From positions 124,001 to 188,000 of the forward strand of contig NZ_JAHFZG010000002.1 of the NCBI RefSeq assembly GCF_018619475.1: a stretch of 64,000 bases of DNA, written 5' to 3'. Below, piece after piece: positions 39,219-48,252 of the stretch. The notes beneath the pieces are model-generated. The model saw nothing but the letters and a program-made list of their open reading frames with translations, had not been told where the DNA came from and made no database searches. This DNA is from Rhodomicrobium sp. Az07 (lineage in GTDB: Bacteria > Pseudomonadota > Alphaproteobacteria > Rhizobiales > Rhodomicrobiaceae). Positions within the stretch are counted from its first letter, which is position 1. Every line of letters starts with the position of its first letter. The position numbers and the translations under genes were made by a program.

Positions 39219-39383
39219 CGCGGATTCCTCAAATCACTCTTTTCGAAACATAACACACCAGGGAGCAAAAGTCCCCGAGCGCAGGTGGCAATCCCCTTCC
39301 AAACGACCGGGCACGCAAACGCTCCCCTCGTCCCGTTTTCCTTTTCCTTACCTTTCTGCAACGCGCGATAGCCGTCTGTTGAC

Positions 39384-39418
39384 GCCCACACTTACCCATG
39401 TTATCCCATAAATGCCCG
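39384..39418 (-). promoter_or_regulatory. MraZ-box array, four repeats on the minus strand
   Basis: On the minus strand the units CGGGC, TGGGA, TGGGT and TGGGC follow each other with exactly 5 bases between, a 10-bp period. That is the known architecture of MraZ binding boxes (TGGGN-N5 repeats). The array lies 295 bases before mraZ and about 165 bases before the start of the PIN-module partner gene, in the orientation of the latter. Confidence 0.8.
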
Positions 39419-39608
39419 TTCGGAAGGGGGCGATTCGGAGGGAGAGAAAACGGCTTTCGTCGTGCAAGGCCACAGCACGGCAAGGTTTCTCCCTCCGATC
39501 CATCCATTTTTCGCGCAGAGCAGATTTTGTCGGCTATTTTTTGAAATTTTATGTCGCCGTTGGTCGTTCAAGTCGATAGTTCGTGTGCCACTCTGGTTTT
39601 TCGTCGTA

Positions 39609-39633
39609 TGGGTAATTATGGGTAGTAGCGGGT
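39609..39633 (+). promoter_or_regulatory. MraZ-box array, three repeats on the plus strand
   Basis: TGGGT at 39609, TGGGT at 39619 and CGGGT at 39629 are spaced by 5 bases each, the standard triple MraZ operator. It lies about 80 bases before the mraZ start, as in other dcw clusters, and points to autoregulation by MraZ. Confidence 0.88.
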
Positions 39634-39712
39634 TTCGGTTAAAGATTTGCCACGGCAACACAAGGCGCGAGCCGTCGCGTGTGCGTTTCGGACGGAGGCG
39701 TGGATTTGAGGG

Positions 39713-40165
39713 ATGGATGAATTCGCTTCGCGCATCGACAGCAAGGTGGACCAACGCGGGCGCGTCGCAATTCCTGCGCCGTTCCGCGCCATCCTCGCTC
39801 AGGAAGGCACGAGCGAAATTCACTGCTACCCGCATCTCGACTACGCTACGATCGAAGCGGGAGGCTCTCGGTTGGTCGAGGAAATCAAGGGAATTGTCGG
39901 GCGGCAGCCAACAGGCAGCGCCCTTCGCGAAGCACTCGAACTCGTCTATTTCGGCGAGTGCGAAAAGCTCAAGATCGATCCGGACGGGCGCACCGTCCTG
40001 CCGAAGCGGCTGCGCGATCATGCCGGAATTACAGAGACGGCGGTTTTCGTCGGCCTTGGCAACAAGTTTCAGATCTGGGAGCCGGAGGCTTACAACAAGT
40101 TTCGTGAACGCGCGCGCGAACAGGCGCTTGCGCTTCGCAAAGAGCTCGGCGCGGGGAGCCGCTGA
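39713..40165 (+). CDS. mraZ: MraZ, transcriptional regulator of the dcw cluster
   Basis: 150 residues with two SpoVT/AbrB-like halves: FASRIDSKVDQRGRVAIPAPFRA at the N-terminus and ECEKLKIDPDGRTVLPKRLRDH in the middle. The DxxGRxxxP motif appears in each half. MraZ forms rings of 8 to 12 subunits and represses or activates division genes by binding TGGG repeats, which are present twice upstream. The stop overlaps the rsmH start (TGATG). Confidence 0.95.
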   Translation: MDEFASRIDSKVDQRGRVAIPAPFRAILAQEGTSEIHCYPHLDYATIEAGGSRLVEEIKGIVGRQPTGSALREALELVYFGECEKLKIDPDGRTVLPKRLRDHAGITETAVFVGLGNKFQIWEPEAYNKFRERAREQALALRKELGAGSR

Positions 40166-41184
40166 TGAAGCGGCGCAGACGTGGGGGCAACAGGGATGTG
40201 GCGGATCGCGGGAGGCCGGTAGAGGGCCCGTTTCCCGACAGCGGACCGGTCCGTCACATCCCGGTGCTACTGAGGGAAGTGCTGGAAGCGTTGCATCCAG
40301 GGGTGGGGGAACGCTTCATTGACGGCACCTTTGGCGCGGGCGGCTATGCCCGCGCCATCCTTGAGGCCGCGCATTGCGACGTGCTCGGCCTCGACCGCGA
40401 CCCGACCGCAATAGCGGGGGCCTGCGCGCTTGAAACCGCCTTTGCGGGCCGGTTGAAACTTGCCGAAACGCCCTTTTCCGAGATGGAAGACGCCGCCCGC
40501 GCCATCGGCTGGGACGCGGTCGACGGCGTCGTCCTCGATCTCGGCGTTTCGTCGATGCAACTCGACGAGGCGGAACGCGGCTTCTCCTTCATGCGCGACG
40601 GCCCGCTCGACATGCGGATGTCGGCCAGCGGCCTTTCCGCCGCCGATGTCGTCAACACCTACGAAAAAGACGCCATCGCCGACATTCTCTATTCGCTCGG
40701 CGAGGAACGCCGCTCGCGCGCCATCGCCGCCGCCATCGTCAAGGACCGCGAGACGGCGCCTTTCGAGCGCACGGGCCAACTCGCTGCGCTCATCGCACGC
40801 GTGCTCGGCCACAAGCCGGGCGACCCGAAGCACCCCGCGACACGCAGCTTTCAGGCGCTCCGCCTCTATGTGAACGACGAACTCGGCGAACTCACGCGCG
40901 CGCTCGAAGCCGCTGAACGGCTGTTGAGGCCCGGCGGGCGGCTCGCCGTGGTGAGCTTTCATTCGCTCGAAGATCGTATCGTGAAGCGCTTCCTCGCGGA
41001 GCGCTCCGGCAAGCGCGCGAAAGCATCGCGCTACATTCCCGACGCCGGGGACAGCGCCGCGCCCACCTTCGAGCTTCGCGACCGCCACGGCATTGAACCG
41101 GGTGAGGATGAAGTGGCCGCCAACCCCCGCGCGCGGTCGGCGCGGCTGCGCTGGGCTGTCCGCACCGACGCCACCGCGACCTGA
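40165..41184 (+). CDS. rsmH: 16S rRNA (cytosine1402-N4)-methyltransferase
   Basis: 339 residues, also known as MraW. It methylates C1402 in the ribosomal P site. Motifs: HIPVLLREVLEALHPGVGE, FIDGTFGAGGYARAILEA (SAM site), DGVVLDLGVSSMQLDEAERGFSF-type block, PLDMRMS, FQALRLYVNDELGEL and VVSFHSLEDRIVKRFL. The N-terminus is extended by about 25 basic residues before the conserved part. It overlaps mraZ by one base. The usual next genes (ftsL, ftsI, murE) are missing: 267 non-coding bases and an unrelated kinase follow. Confidence 0.96.
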   Translation: MKRRRRGGNRDVADRGRPVEGPFPDSGPVRHIPVLLREVLEALHPGVGERFIDGTFGAGGYARAILEAAHCDVLGLDRDPTAIAGACALETAFAGRLKLAETPFSEMEDAARAIGWDAVDGVVLDLGVSSMQLDEAERGFSFMRDGPLDMRMSASGLSAADVVNTYEKDAIADILYSLGEERRSRAIAAAIVKDRETAPFERTGQLAALIARVLGHKPGDPKHPATRSFQALRLYVNDELGELTRALEAAERLLRPGGRLAVVSFHSLEDRIVKRFLAERSGKRAKASRYIPDAGDSAAPTFELRDRHGIEPGEDEVAANPRARSARLRWAVRTDATAT

Positions 41185-41451
41185 ACCGGCGCAAGCCGCC
41201 GACCCGCGCGTCGCATCGAAGGCGAGGGAGGCGCGCGCCATCTTGGCCTCATATTTGCTTCGAGAATGAAAGAGGTCTATCCATCAAGCTCGCTTTAACG
41301 GTCCCAAGATGTTCGAAAGTTGCAAACATCCGCATTACCGTTTAAATCGCCTCTGTGAACGGCGCCCAGCGCGCTATTCCTGATAGCTTGACCCAAACAT
41401 TGGCGCGTCATTTCACTGTGGTGCGTTGACAAGGGAGATATTCAAATAATT

Positions 41452-42519
41452 ATGCCGGATGCGGACAAAACGCAGGTCGAAGAACTTCTCGATATGCCTG
41501 ATCTTGCTGAAGCGCTGCACGACGACCGCTTCCAGCAATTCCTCGACAAGATCCCAATCGCCATTCTCGTCGGCGCGATGGACGCGAACGAGCGCATCAT
41601 CTATGCGAACCCCGCTTTCGAAAAGATCGCCGGAGTTGCGCTTTCCTCGGTACTGGGCAAGACCTGGGATGTGCTGGCCGACGCCTCGGAAAAGGGCGAG
41701 CGCGATCTTCTGGCCGCGATCATGGAGGACAGCGCCGATCACATCGGCGTCTTCCGCATCGCGCGACCCGATGCCGAGCCGGTCCCTGCGGACGTCTATG
41801 CCGCTGTTATCGTCGGCGACGACGGGGAGCCCGCGTTGCGGCTCGTCGCGTTGATCGACGTCAGCGCCTATGTCGGCGACGACGACGATATCGACTTTGC
41901 GAAGTCGCGCGGCGACACCGATCTCGCGCTGCTGGAACTTCAGCACCGCGTCAAAAACAATCTCCAGCTCATCACCGCGCTCATCCGCCTCGAGTCGCGC
42001 CACTGGCCGGAGGGCAAGGAGCCGCTGAACCGGCTCGCCGGGCGCATCGAGGCGCTCGCCATTCTCTACAGCTTCCTGAATGCAAAGCCGGACGGCGACG
42101 AGGTGGACCTCGGCTCCTATGTCAGCCAACTCGCCACCGCCGTGATGCGCTCCCACGCTGCCGAGGGCGTACGCCTCGAACTCAAGGCCGACGGCTTCCC
42201 GGTGTCGGTCAATGTCGCGATGCCGGTCGGTCTCGTCGTCAACGAACTCCTCACGAACGCGCTGAAGCACGCCTTCCAGGGCCGCGAAGGCGGCACCATC
42301 GCGGTCGAATGCCTCGGCGACGAGAACGGCGGGCGCGTGGTCGTCGCCGATGACGGCGTGGGCCTGCCGCCCGACACGAACTGGCCGGAGAAGGGCAACC
42401 TCGGCGCGCTCATCGTGCAGACGCTGAAGGAAAACGCGAAAGCGAAGCTCGATATGGAAACCTCCCCCGGCACCGGCACACGCGTTACGCTGACGCTTCC
42501 CCCCGCCGTACGACTTTAG
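41452..42519 (+). CDS. PAS-domain sensor histidine kinase, HisKA_2/HWE-like
   Basis: 355 residues, no membrane segment, so a cytoplasmic sensor. The PAS domain covers about residues 25-140 (FLDKIPIAILVGAMDANERIIYANPAFEKIAG). The phosphoacceptor block LLELQHRVKNNLQLITALIRLE near residue 160 is of the HisKA_2 type. The ATPase part has GLVVNELLTNALKHAF (N box), VVVADDGVGLPP (G1) and GTGTRVTLTLPP (G2). Such kinases often serve light, redox or general stress responses. No response regulator is adjacent; rquA follows after about 60 bases. Confidence 0.9.
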   Translation: MPDADKTQVEELLDMPDLAEALHDDRFQQFLDKIPIAILVGAMDANERIIYANPAFEKIAGVALSSVLGKTWDVLADASEKGERDLLAAIMEDSADHIGVFRIARPDAEPVPADVYAAVIVGDDGEPALRLVALIDVSAYVGDDDDIDFAKSRGDTDLALLELQHRVKNNLQLITALIRLESRHWPEGKEPLNRLAGRIEALAILYSFLNAKPDGDEVDLGSYVSQLATAVMRSHAAEGVRLELKADGFPVSVNVAMPVGLVVNELLTNALKHAFQGREGGTIAVECLGDENGGRVVVADDGVGLPPDTNWPEKGNLGALIVQTLKENAKAKLDMETSPGTGTRVTLTLPPAVRL

Positions 42520-42582
42520 TTGCGGCAAATTCGACACTGTGCGACAGCATCGCAAGGCGTTCACTTGCAGGAAACCATACCG

Positions 42583-43443
42583 GTGTCTAAATTTTGGGCG
42601 ATGGCAATCACCTCCACCACGGGCGCGAAAGCGCCGGCAATAACCCCGCGCGCTGTATCCGGCAGTGGGGTTTTTCATCAGAAAACTCCGGGCTTCGAGG
42701 TGGAGGGCGCTTATGCTCCGCCAGCCTACCTGCAAAAATATTACTGGTGGACCTACGTCCATCCGGCGGCAGTTCGCATATTTGAGCGGCAATGGCTGAT
42801 CGATCTTATCCTGTGGGGCAATTACGAATCACTTCGGGAGGCGGCGCTCGACGAGTTCGGCGCGGAGCTTCCCGGCGCGACGCTTCAGATCGCCTGCGTC
42901 TACGGCGACCTCTCGGCGCGGATCGCGGAGCGGGCGAAGGCGGGCGGCGGCACGCTCGACGTGGTGGATGCACTACCGGTGCAATTGAAGAACCTTCGCG
43001 CGAAACTGCCGGACGACGCGCCCGTCAGCCTCACCGTCTCCAGCTCCGACAGCCTCGCCTTCGCCGATGCCAGTTTCGACCGCGTGCTGCTGTTCTTTCT
43101 CCTGCATGAGATGCCGCGCGACGTGCGCGAGGCGACGCTTGCCCACGCGCTGCGCGTGCTGAAGCCGGGCGGCAAACTCGTGATCGTGGACTACGCGAAG
43201 CCGCGCCTCTGGCACCCGGCGCGCTGGATCTGGTATCCGGTGATCGGGCGGCTCGAACCCTTCGCGAAAGAGCTTTGGAGCAACGATCTTCGCCTCTTCA
43301 TGCCTGAGGCATGGCGGAATGCGCGGATGCAGCGTTCCTCCTTTTTCGGCGGACTTTATCAGAAGGTCGTCCTGGAAAAGGGCGTGGCGCCCGCCTCGGA
43401 CATCTCGCCACGCGCGCTCGACGCATCCATCGCTGCTGCATAG
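42583..43443 (+). CDS. rquA: RquA, rhodoquinone biosynthesis protein
   Basis: About 286 residues. The family signature is clear: YLQKYYWWTYVHPAAVRIFE and RQWLIDLILWGNYESLRE, then LQIACVYGDLSARIAERA in place of the usual DxGxGxG SAM motif of class I methyltransferases, and VLLFFLLHEMPRDVREATL. RquA converts ubiquinone to rhodoquinone; recent biochemistry shows SAM acting as amino donor. Rhodoquinone lets fumarate reductase work under anaerobic conditions. The start is uncertain: the GTG at 42583 has AGGA 10 bases upstream, and ATG 42601 is possible. Confidence 0.92.
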   Translation: MSKFWAMAITSTTGAKAPAITPRAVSGSGVFHQKTPGFEVEGAYAPPAYLQKYYWWTYVHPAAVRIFERQWLIDLILWGNYESLREAALDEFGAELPGATLQIACVYGDLSARIAERAKAGGGTLDVVDALPVQLKNLRAKLPDDAPVSLTVSSSDSLAFADASFDRVLLFFLLHEMPRDVREATLAHALRVLKPGGKLVIVDYAKPRLWHPARWIWYPVIGRLEPFAKELWSNDLRLFMPEAWRNARMQRSSFFGGLYQKVVLEKGVAPASDISPRALDASIAAA

Positions 43444-43568
43444 AACCGCCGAAGCTTCTGGCGATACGCAGGGCCGGGCGGGGATAACTTTTCGCGCGGC
43501 CTTTTTGCGGCTCGCGTCTTCGGTAAGCTTGCGGCTCGCCCGCGTGAGTCGCGGCGGTAGGGGCGGCG

Positions 43569-46337
43569 ATGTCTTCGATCAGGCACAAAAGCATGGCGAA
43601 AGAAGCGCCCGGCGACAGCGCTTCCCCGGACGCGCGCGCCACGCCCGACAGCGTTTCCCTGGAAACGCGCGCCACACCGATGATGGCGCAATATCTCGAC
43701 GTCAAGGCGAAGAACCCCGACTTCCTCCTGTTCTATCGCATGGGCGATTTCTTCGAGCTGTTCTTCGACGACGCGGTGAAGGCCGCGAGCGCGCTCGGCA
43801 TCCAGCTTACGAAGCGCGGCAAACACGCGGGCGAGGACATCCCGATGTGCGGCGTGCCCGTCGCGCGCGCCGACGACTACATGCAGAAGCTCATCTTGAA
43901 GGGCTTCCGCGTCGCCGTCGCCGAGCAGCTCGAAGACCCGGAGCTTGCGAAGAAGCGTGGGCCGAAGGCCGTCGTTCGCCGCGACGTTGTGCGGCTCGTC
44001 ACGCCCGGCACGCTCACGGAAGATGCGCTCCTCGCCTCGGGCCGCAACAACTTCCTCGCCGCGCTGGCCAGGGCGGGCAAGGGCGCTGCCGCGCGCTATC
44101 ACATCGCAGCCCTCGACATCTCGACGGGCGAGTTCCTGCTGTCGGAGGCGTCCGCGCCGGATCTCGGCGGAGAACTTCTGCGCCTGCGTCCGGCTGAAGT
44201 GCTGATCGCGGAGGACGAGCTTGGCGACGACGCGTCGAAAGTCGCCGCACAGGCTTGCGGCGCCGCGCTGTCGCCGCTGTCGCGCGCGTGCTTCGGCCGC
44301 GCGAAGGGCGAGCGCGCGCTGAAAGACGCGTTCGAGGTGGCCGCGCTCGACGGGCTCGGCGACTTCACGGACGGCGACCTCATCGCCATCGGCGCGCTCC
44401 TGCATTATGTCGACCTGACCCAGATGGGCGAGCGCCCTGCCCTTCGCCCGCCGCGCCGCGACGAACCCGCGCGCCTCATGGCCATCGACGCCGCGACGCG
44501 CGCAAGCCTCGAACTTGTTCGCCCGAAGAACGAAGGCGCGCCGACCGTCTTCTCCGCCATCGACCGCACGGTGACGGCGGCAGGCGCGCGCGAACTCATG
44601 AGCCGCCTCGTCTCGCCCTCCGCCGATGCCGCGCTCGTCAATGAACGGCTCGACGCGGTGGCGGCGCTGATCGAGGATTGGGCCTTGCGCGAGCGCATCC
44701 GTCACATTCTGAAGACCGCGCCCGACATGAGCCGCGCGCTGTCGCGGCTGAAGCTGAAGCGCGGCGGCCCGCGCGATCTCGGCGCGATCCGCGATGGCTT
44801 GCGGGCAGGCGGCGACGTGGCCGCGCTGCTAGGGGCGTCTCCGGCACAGCCCGCGCATCTGAAGGACGCGATGACCGCGCTCGCCGCGTTCACCGGCGAC
44901 GGTTTCGGCGGCACCCTCGCGCGGAAGCTCGACCGCGCGCTCGTCGGCGTGGTGCCGTTCCTCACGAAGGACAGCGGCTATATAGCCGCCGATTTCGACG
45001 CGGCGCTCGACGGGCTTCGCGAGCTTGCATCGAGCAGCAAGGTCGTGCTGGCGAAGCTTCAGGCCGACTATGCCGCGCAGACCGGCGTCAAGACGCTGAA
45101 AATCCAGTATAATAATGTCTTCGGCTATTTCATCGAGGTGAGCCCCGGCCAGGCCTCCGCGCTGATGGGCGAGCCGCATTCGGCGCTGTTCCGGCACAAG
45201 CAGACGCTGGCGAGCGCGGTTCGCTTCACCACCGACGACCTCGCGGCGCTCGAAAGCCGCATCCTCACCGCGCAGGGCGACGCGCTCGCGCGCGAGCAGG
45301 CGCTGTTCGCCGAGCTTTCCGATGCCGTGCTCGAACAGGAGGGCGCCATCGCAGACGCGGCGCAGGCGCTTGCCTGTCTCGACTGCGTGGCGGGCCTCGC
45401 GGAAATCGCGCAGGCGCAGAATTACGTCCGCCCGCGCATCGACACATCCCGCGCGTTTCTCGTGGAGGGCGGGCGGCACCCGGCGGTGGAGCAGGCGCTT
45501 ACGCGCGAGGGCGGCGCTTTCATCGGCAATGATTGCCGCCTCGATGGGGCGGGCGAGCGCGCGCCGGGCTTCCTCGTCGTCACCGGGCCGAACATGGCGG
45601 GCAAGTCCACCTATCTCCGCCAGAATGCGCTGATCGCGGTGCTCGCGCAGATGGGCTCCTACGTGCCCGCGACCTCGGCGCATATCGGCGTGGCGGATCG
45701 GCTGTTCGCGCGCATCGGGGCCGCTGACGACCTCGCGCGCGGGCGCTCGACCTTCATGGTGGAGATGACGGAGACCGCCGCGATCCTCAACCGCGCGACC
45801 GAGCGCAGCCTCGTGATCCTCGACGAAATCGGGCGCGGCACGGCAACGTTCGACGGGCTTTCCATCGCCTGGGCCGTGCTCGAACATCTCCACGACGCGA
45901 CGCGCTGCCGGGGCCTCGTCGCGACGCATTACCACGAGTTGACACGCCTTGCCGACGACCTGCCGCGCGCGGGCAATGTCCGCATGGCGGTGACGGAATG
46001 GAAGGATACCATCGTGTTCCTGCATGCGGTCGAGGCGGGCGCCGCGAACCGCTCCTACGGCGTTCAGGCGGCGAAGCTCGCGGGCGTTCCGAAGCAGGTG
46101 GTGGCGCGCGCGAAGCAAATCCTCGCCCAACTCGAAGCGGGGGCGGGGCCGCATGGGCCGCTGACGCTTCCAACCGACATGCCGCTGTTTTCCGCGCCCG
46201 TCGCGGATCGAGCGGCGAACGCGCCCCATCCGGTGCTTGAGCGCCTCGCCGCGCTCGATGTGGACAGCCTTTCCCCCCGCGATGCCCTCGACCTCCTCTA
46301 CACGCTCAAGAGAGAGGCGTCTGAAGCGTCGAATTAG
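43569..46337 (+). CDS. mutS: DNA mismatch repair protein MutS
   Basis: 922 residues. The mismatch-recognition domain is near the N-terminus (PMMAQYLDVKAKNPDFLLFY, then RMGDFFELFFDDAVKAA with the FxE motif). Connector, lever and clamp domains follow. The ATPase domain contains Walker A VTGPNMAGKSTYLRQNALIA, the ST motif GRSTFMVEMTETAAIL, Walker B LVILDEIGRGTATFDGLSIA and TRCRGLVATHYHEL. MutS starts repair of base mismatches and small loops. The gene is monocistronic; an in-frame ATG 8 codons later is an alternative start. Confidence 0.97.
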   Translation: MSSIRHKSMAKEAPGDSASPDARATPDSVSLETRATPMMAQYLDVKAKNPDFLLFYRMGDFFELFFDDAVKAASALGIQLTKRGKHAGEDIPMCGVPVARADDYMQKLILKGFRVAVAEQLEDPELAKKRGPKAVVRRDVVRLVTPGTLTEDALLASGRNNFLAALARAGKGAAARYHIAALDISTGEFLLSEASAPDLGGELLRLRPAEVLIAEDELGDDASKVAAQACGAALSPLSRACFGRAKGERALKDAFEVAALDGLGDFTDGDLIAIGALLHYVDLTQMGERPALRPPRRDEPARLMAIDAATRASLELVRPKNEGAPTVFSAIDRTVTAAGARELMSRLVSPSADAALVNERLDAVAALIEDWALRERIRHILKTAPDMSRALSRLKLKRGGPRDLGAIRDGLRAGGDVAALLGASPAQPAHLKDAMTALAAFTGDGFGGTLARKLDRALVGVVPFLTKDSGYIAADFDAALDGLRELASSSKVVLAKLQADYAAQTGVKTLKIQYNNVFGYFIEVSPGQASALMGEPHSALFRHKQTLASAVRFTTDDLAALESRILTAQGDALAREQALFAELSDAVLEQEGAIADAAQALACLDCVAGLAEIAQAQNYVRPRIDTSRAFLVEGGRHPAVEQALTREGGAFIGNDCRLDGAGERAPGFLVVTGPNMAGKSTYLRQNALIAVLAQMGSYVPATSAHIGVADRLFARIGAADDLARGRSTFMVEMTETAAILNRATERSLVILDEIGRGTATFDGLSIAWAVLEHLHDATRCRGLVATHYHELTRLADDLPRAGNVRMAVTEWKDTIVFLHAVEAGAANRSYGVQAAKLAGVPKQVVARAKQILAQLEAGAGPHGPLTLPTDMPLFSAPVADRAANAPHPVLERLAALDVDSLSPRDALDLLYTLKREASEASN

Positions 46338-46473
46338 ATCCTGCAAGCATGCGCGAAGATGGTTTCCCGCCCGACATCAAAGCGCGCTAAAGCTTTTTCC
46401 GCGGAGCATCCAATCGCAGAAAGCTCTCGTCGCCGATGGCTCCATACTCAACTCGTTCGAAAGCTTCAACCCG

Positions 46474-47643
46474 ATGAAAGCCCTCGCCCGCGCACAAGCC
46501 GCCCGCCTCGGCTGCGCCTTTTTCTTTCTCGTCAACGGCCTTGCCTATGGCAGCGTCGTGGCGCGCATGCCCGCGCTCAAGATGCAGACGGGCGTGAACG
46601 ACGCGCAGATCGGCCAGGCGATCCTGTGTCTCGGCATCGGTGGGCTGTGCGCGTTTCCAATCGCGGGCGTCCTTCAGTCGCGCATCGGCTCGAAATATCT
46701 CGTCGGGGCCGGAACCGCGCTCATGATGGCTACATGGCCGCTCATCGGCCTCGCCGCCGAATGGTGGCAACTCGCCGCTGCTTTCTTCGCCTTCGGTTAC
46801 GCCTGCGGCACGCTCGAAGTGGGCGGCGGCGTGCAAGCCGTCATGGTGGAGCGCGCGCTCGGACGCCCGGCGATGTCGGGCTTCTTCGCCCTGTTCAGCA
46901 CGGGCTGCCTCGCGGGCGCGCTCGTTTCGGCCGCCGCGAGCGACATCGCGCCCGCCGCTCAGTATGCGGCATTTGCCGCCTTTTTCCTCGCGCTGCTGCC
47001 CTTCGCCTTGCGCCCTCTCCTTCCCGACGCCGAAACCGAAAGCGCGGAGAAAGGCGGCCTCAGGCTGCCGCCGCTGCCCATCCTCGGCCTCGCGCTTCTG
47101 TGCCTTTGCGCTTTCCTTTCGGAGGGCGCGATCTCGGATTGGGGCGCGCTTCTGATGAAGGCCGCGCATGGAAGCACCGACACCATCGCCGCGCTTGCCT
47201 TCGCAGCCTTCTCGGCGACGATGATCGTCGGACGCCTCGCGGGCGACGGCTTGCGCGCCCGCTATGCAATGCCCGCGCTCGTGCGCGCTCTTGCCGTCGT
47301 TGCCACCGTCGGCATGGCCGTGGCCACGCTGGCGCCGCATCCTGCGCTGGCGATCGCCGGTTTCGCGCTCGCGGGCCTCGGGCTGTCGGTTATCGCACCG
47401 GCGCTGTTCAGCGCGGCGGGCAATCATCCGGGCGTCGATCCGGGCATTGCCGTCGCCTCGATCTCGACGCTCGGCTATGGCGGGCTGCTGCTTGGGCCAT
47501 CGGTAATCGGTTTTCTCGCGCACGGCTTCGGCATGTCGGCGGCGATGATGCTGATCGTGGGGATGTGCGCGGCCATCGCGCTGTTTGCGGGCCGCCTGAA
47601 GCCGATGGAGCGGTCACCCCGCGGCGCGCACCCGGCGGAATGA
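46474..47643 (+). CDS. MFS transporter
   Basis: 389 residues with about 12 hydrophobic segments, starting MKALARAQAARLGCAFFFLV. The loop after the second segment (SRIGSKYLVGAGTA) corresponds to the MFS motif A region. The family resembles fucose/YbjJ-like permeases (GLAYGSVVARMPALKMQTGV, GGVQAVMVERALGRPAMSG). Substrate and direction are unknown. The ATG at 46474 is chosen because it starts at the first transmembrane helix; an upstream frame to 46237 overlaps mutS. Confidence 0.88.
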   Translation: MKALARAQAARLGCAFFFLVNGLAYGSVVARMPALKMQTGVNDAQIGQAILCLGIGGLCAFPIAGVLQSRIGSKYLVGAGTALMMATWPLIGLAAEWWQLAAAFFAFGYACGTLEVGGGVQAVMVERALGRPAMSGFFALFSTGCLAGALVSAAASDIAPAAQYAAFAAFFLALLPFALRPLLPDAETESAEKGGLRLPPLPILGLALLCLCAFLSEGAISDWGALLMKAAHGSTDTIAALAFAAFSATMIVGRLAGDGLRARYAMPALVRALAVVATVGMAVATLAPHPALAIAGFALAGLGLSVIAPALFSAAGNHPGVDPGIAVASISTLGYGGLLLGPSVIGFLAHGFGMSAAMMLIVGMCAAIALFAGRLKPMERSPRGAHPAE

Positions 47644-47678
47644 ATGCCCGCCGGACGGCTCGCGAGCCGCTCCACCCG

Positions 47679-47963
47679 TCACATGCACGTGTATTCGAGA
47701 TCTTCCAGTTGGGCGAGCGTCTCCTCGTCCTCGATCAATTCCTTGAGGGTCGGCAGGTAGTTGTGAAGCACGCGCAAATCGTCGTAGCCCTTGGCGTTGA
47801 ATTCCGCGCGCTTCTGCTGAAAATAGGCCCAGAATGGATTCTCCGCCGCTTCGATCAAAGGCTGTAACGCGTCCATCATTTTCTGCGCACGCGCATTGCA
47901 GTCGATGTTCTTGAAACTCACGTAGCGGTCTATCTCTTCTGACATCCTGTCCTGTTCCTGCAT
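47679..47963 (-). CDS. cowN: CowN, N2-fixation sustaining protein
   Basis: 94 residues. The core [31 protein letters not shown] and the end [12 protein letters not shown] match CowN, which protects nitrogenase from inhibition by carbon monoxide. It acts in the cytoplasm and binds near the MoFe protein. The ATG at 47963 has GGGAG 5 bases upstream; ATG 47945 is an alternative. Its presence implies a molybdenum nitrogenase in this genome, although no nif gene is in the window. An upstream extension of the frame to 48122 is not conserved. Confidence 0.9.
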   Translation of the reverse strand: MQEQDRMSEEIDRYVSFKNIDCNARAQKMMDALQPLIEAAENPFWAYFQQKRAEFNAKGYDDLRVLHNYLPTLKELIEDEETLAQLEDLEYTCM

Positions 47964-48252
47964 GAATACTCCCGCGTCCCGGACGCGGCACGATGACAAG
48001 CTACCCGACGTTACTGCGACCGAAGGGCCACCGGCGCAACAACATACAACAACCGCAACCGAAAAAATATCGCGCGGGCTACATCGCTTGCGTTTTCTCA
48101 GGAAGCGCTGAAGTCGCGACACTTTTCGCCGCCGCAGCTTATCAATGTGTCAGACGGGCGCTTTTGCAGCCAAGGTGCAGAACTCCTACGCCGCAAAGGT
48201 GGGTTGATACCCAGCGCCCGTGCATTACACTATCGGTTGTATCGAGGTTGTA

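Larger units (their letters stand above)
39219..39712. other. Divergent region between PIN module and mraZ
   Basis: 494 bases without a gene. It contains two arrays of MraZ-type boxes, listed separately, and the promoters for mraZ-rsmH and for the PIN unit. A rightward promoter candidate, TTGACG (39379-39384) with TATCCC 17 bases later, overlaps the first array. The leader from 39634 to the mraZ start has no obvious structure. Confidence 0.5.
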
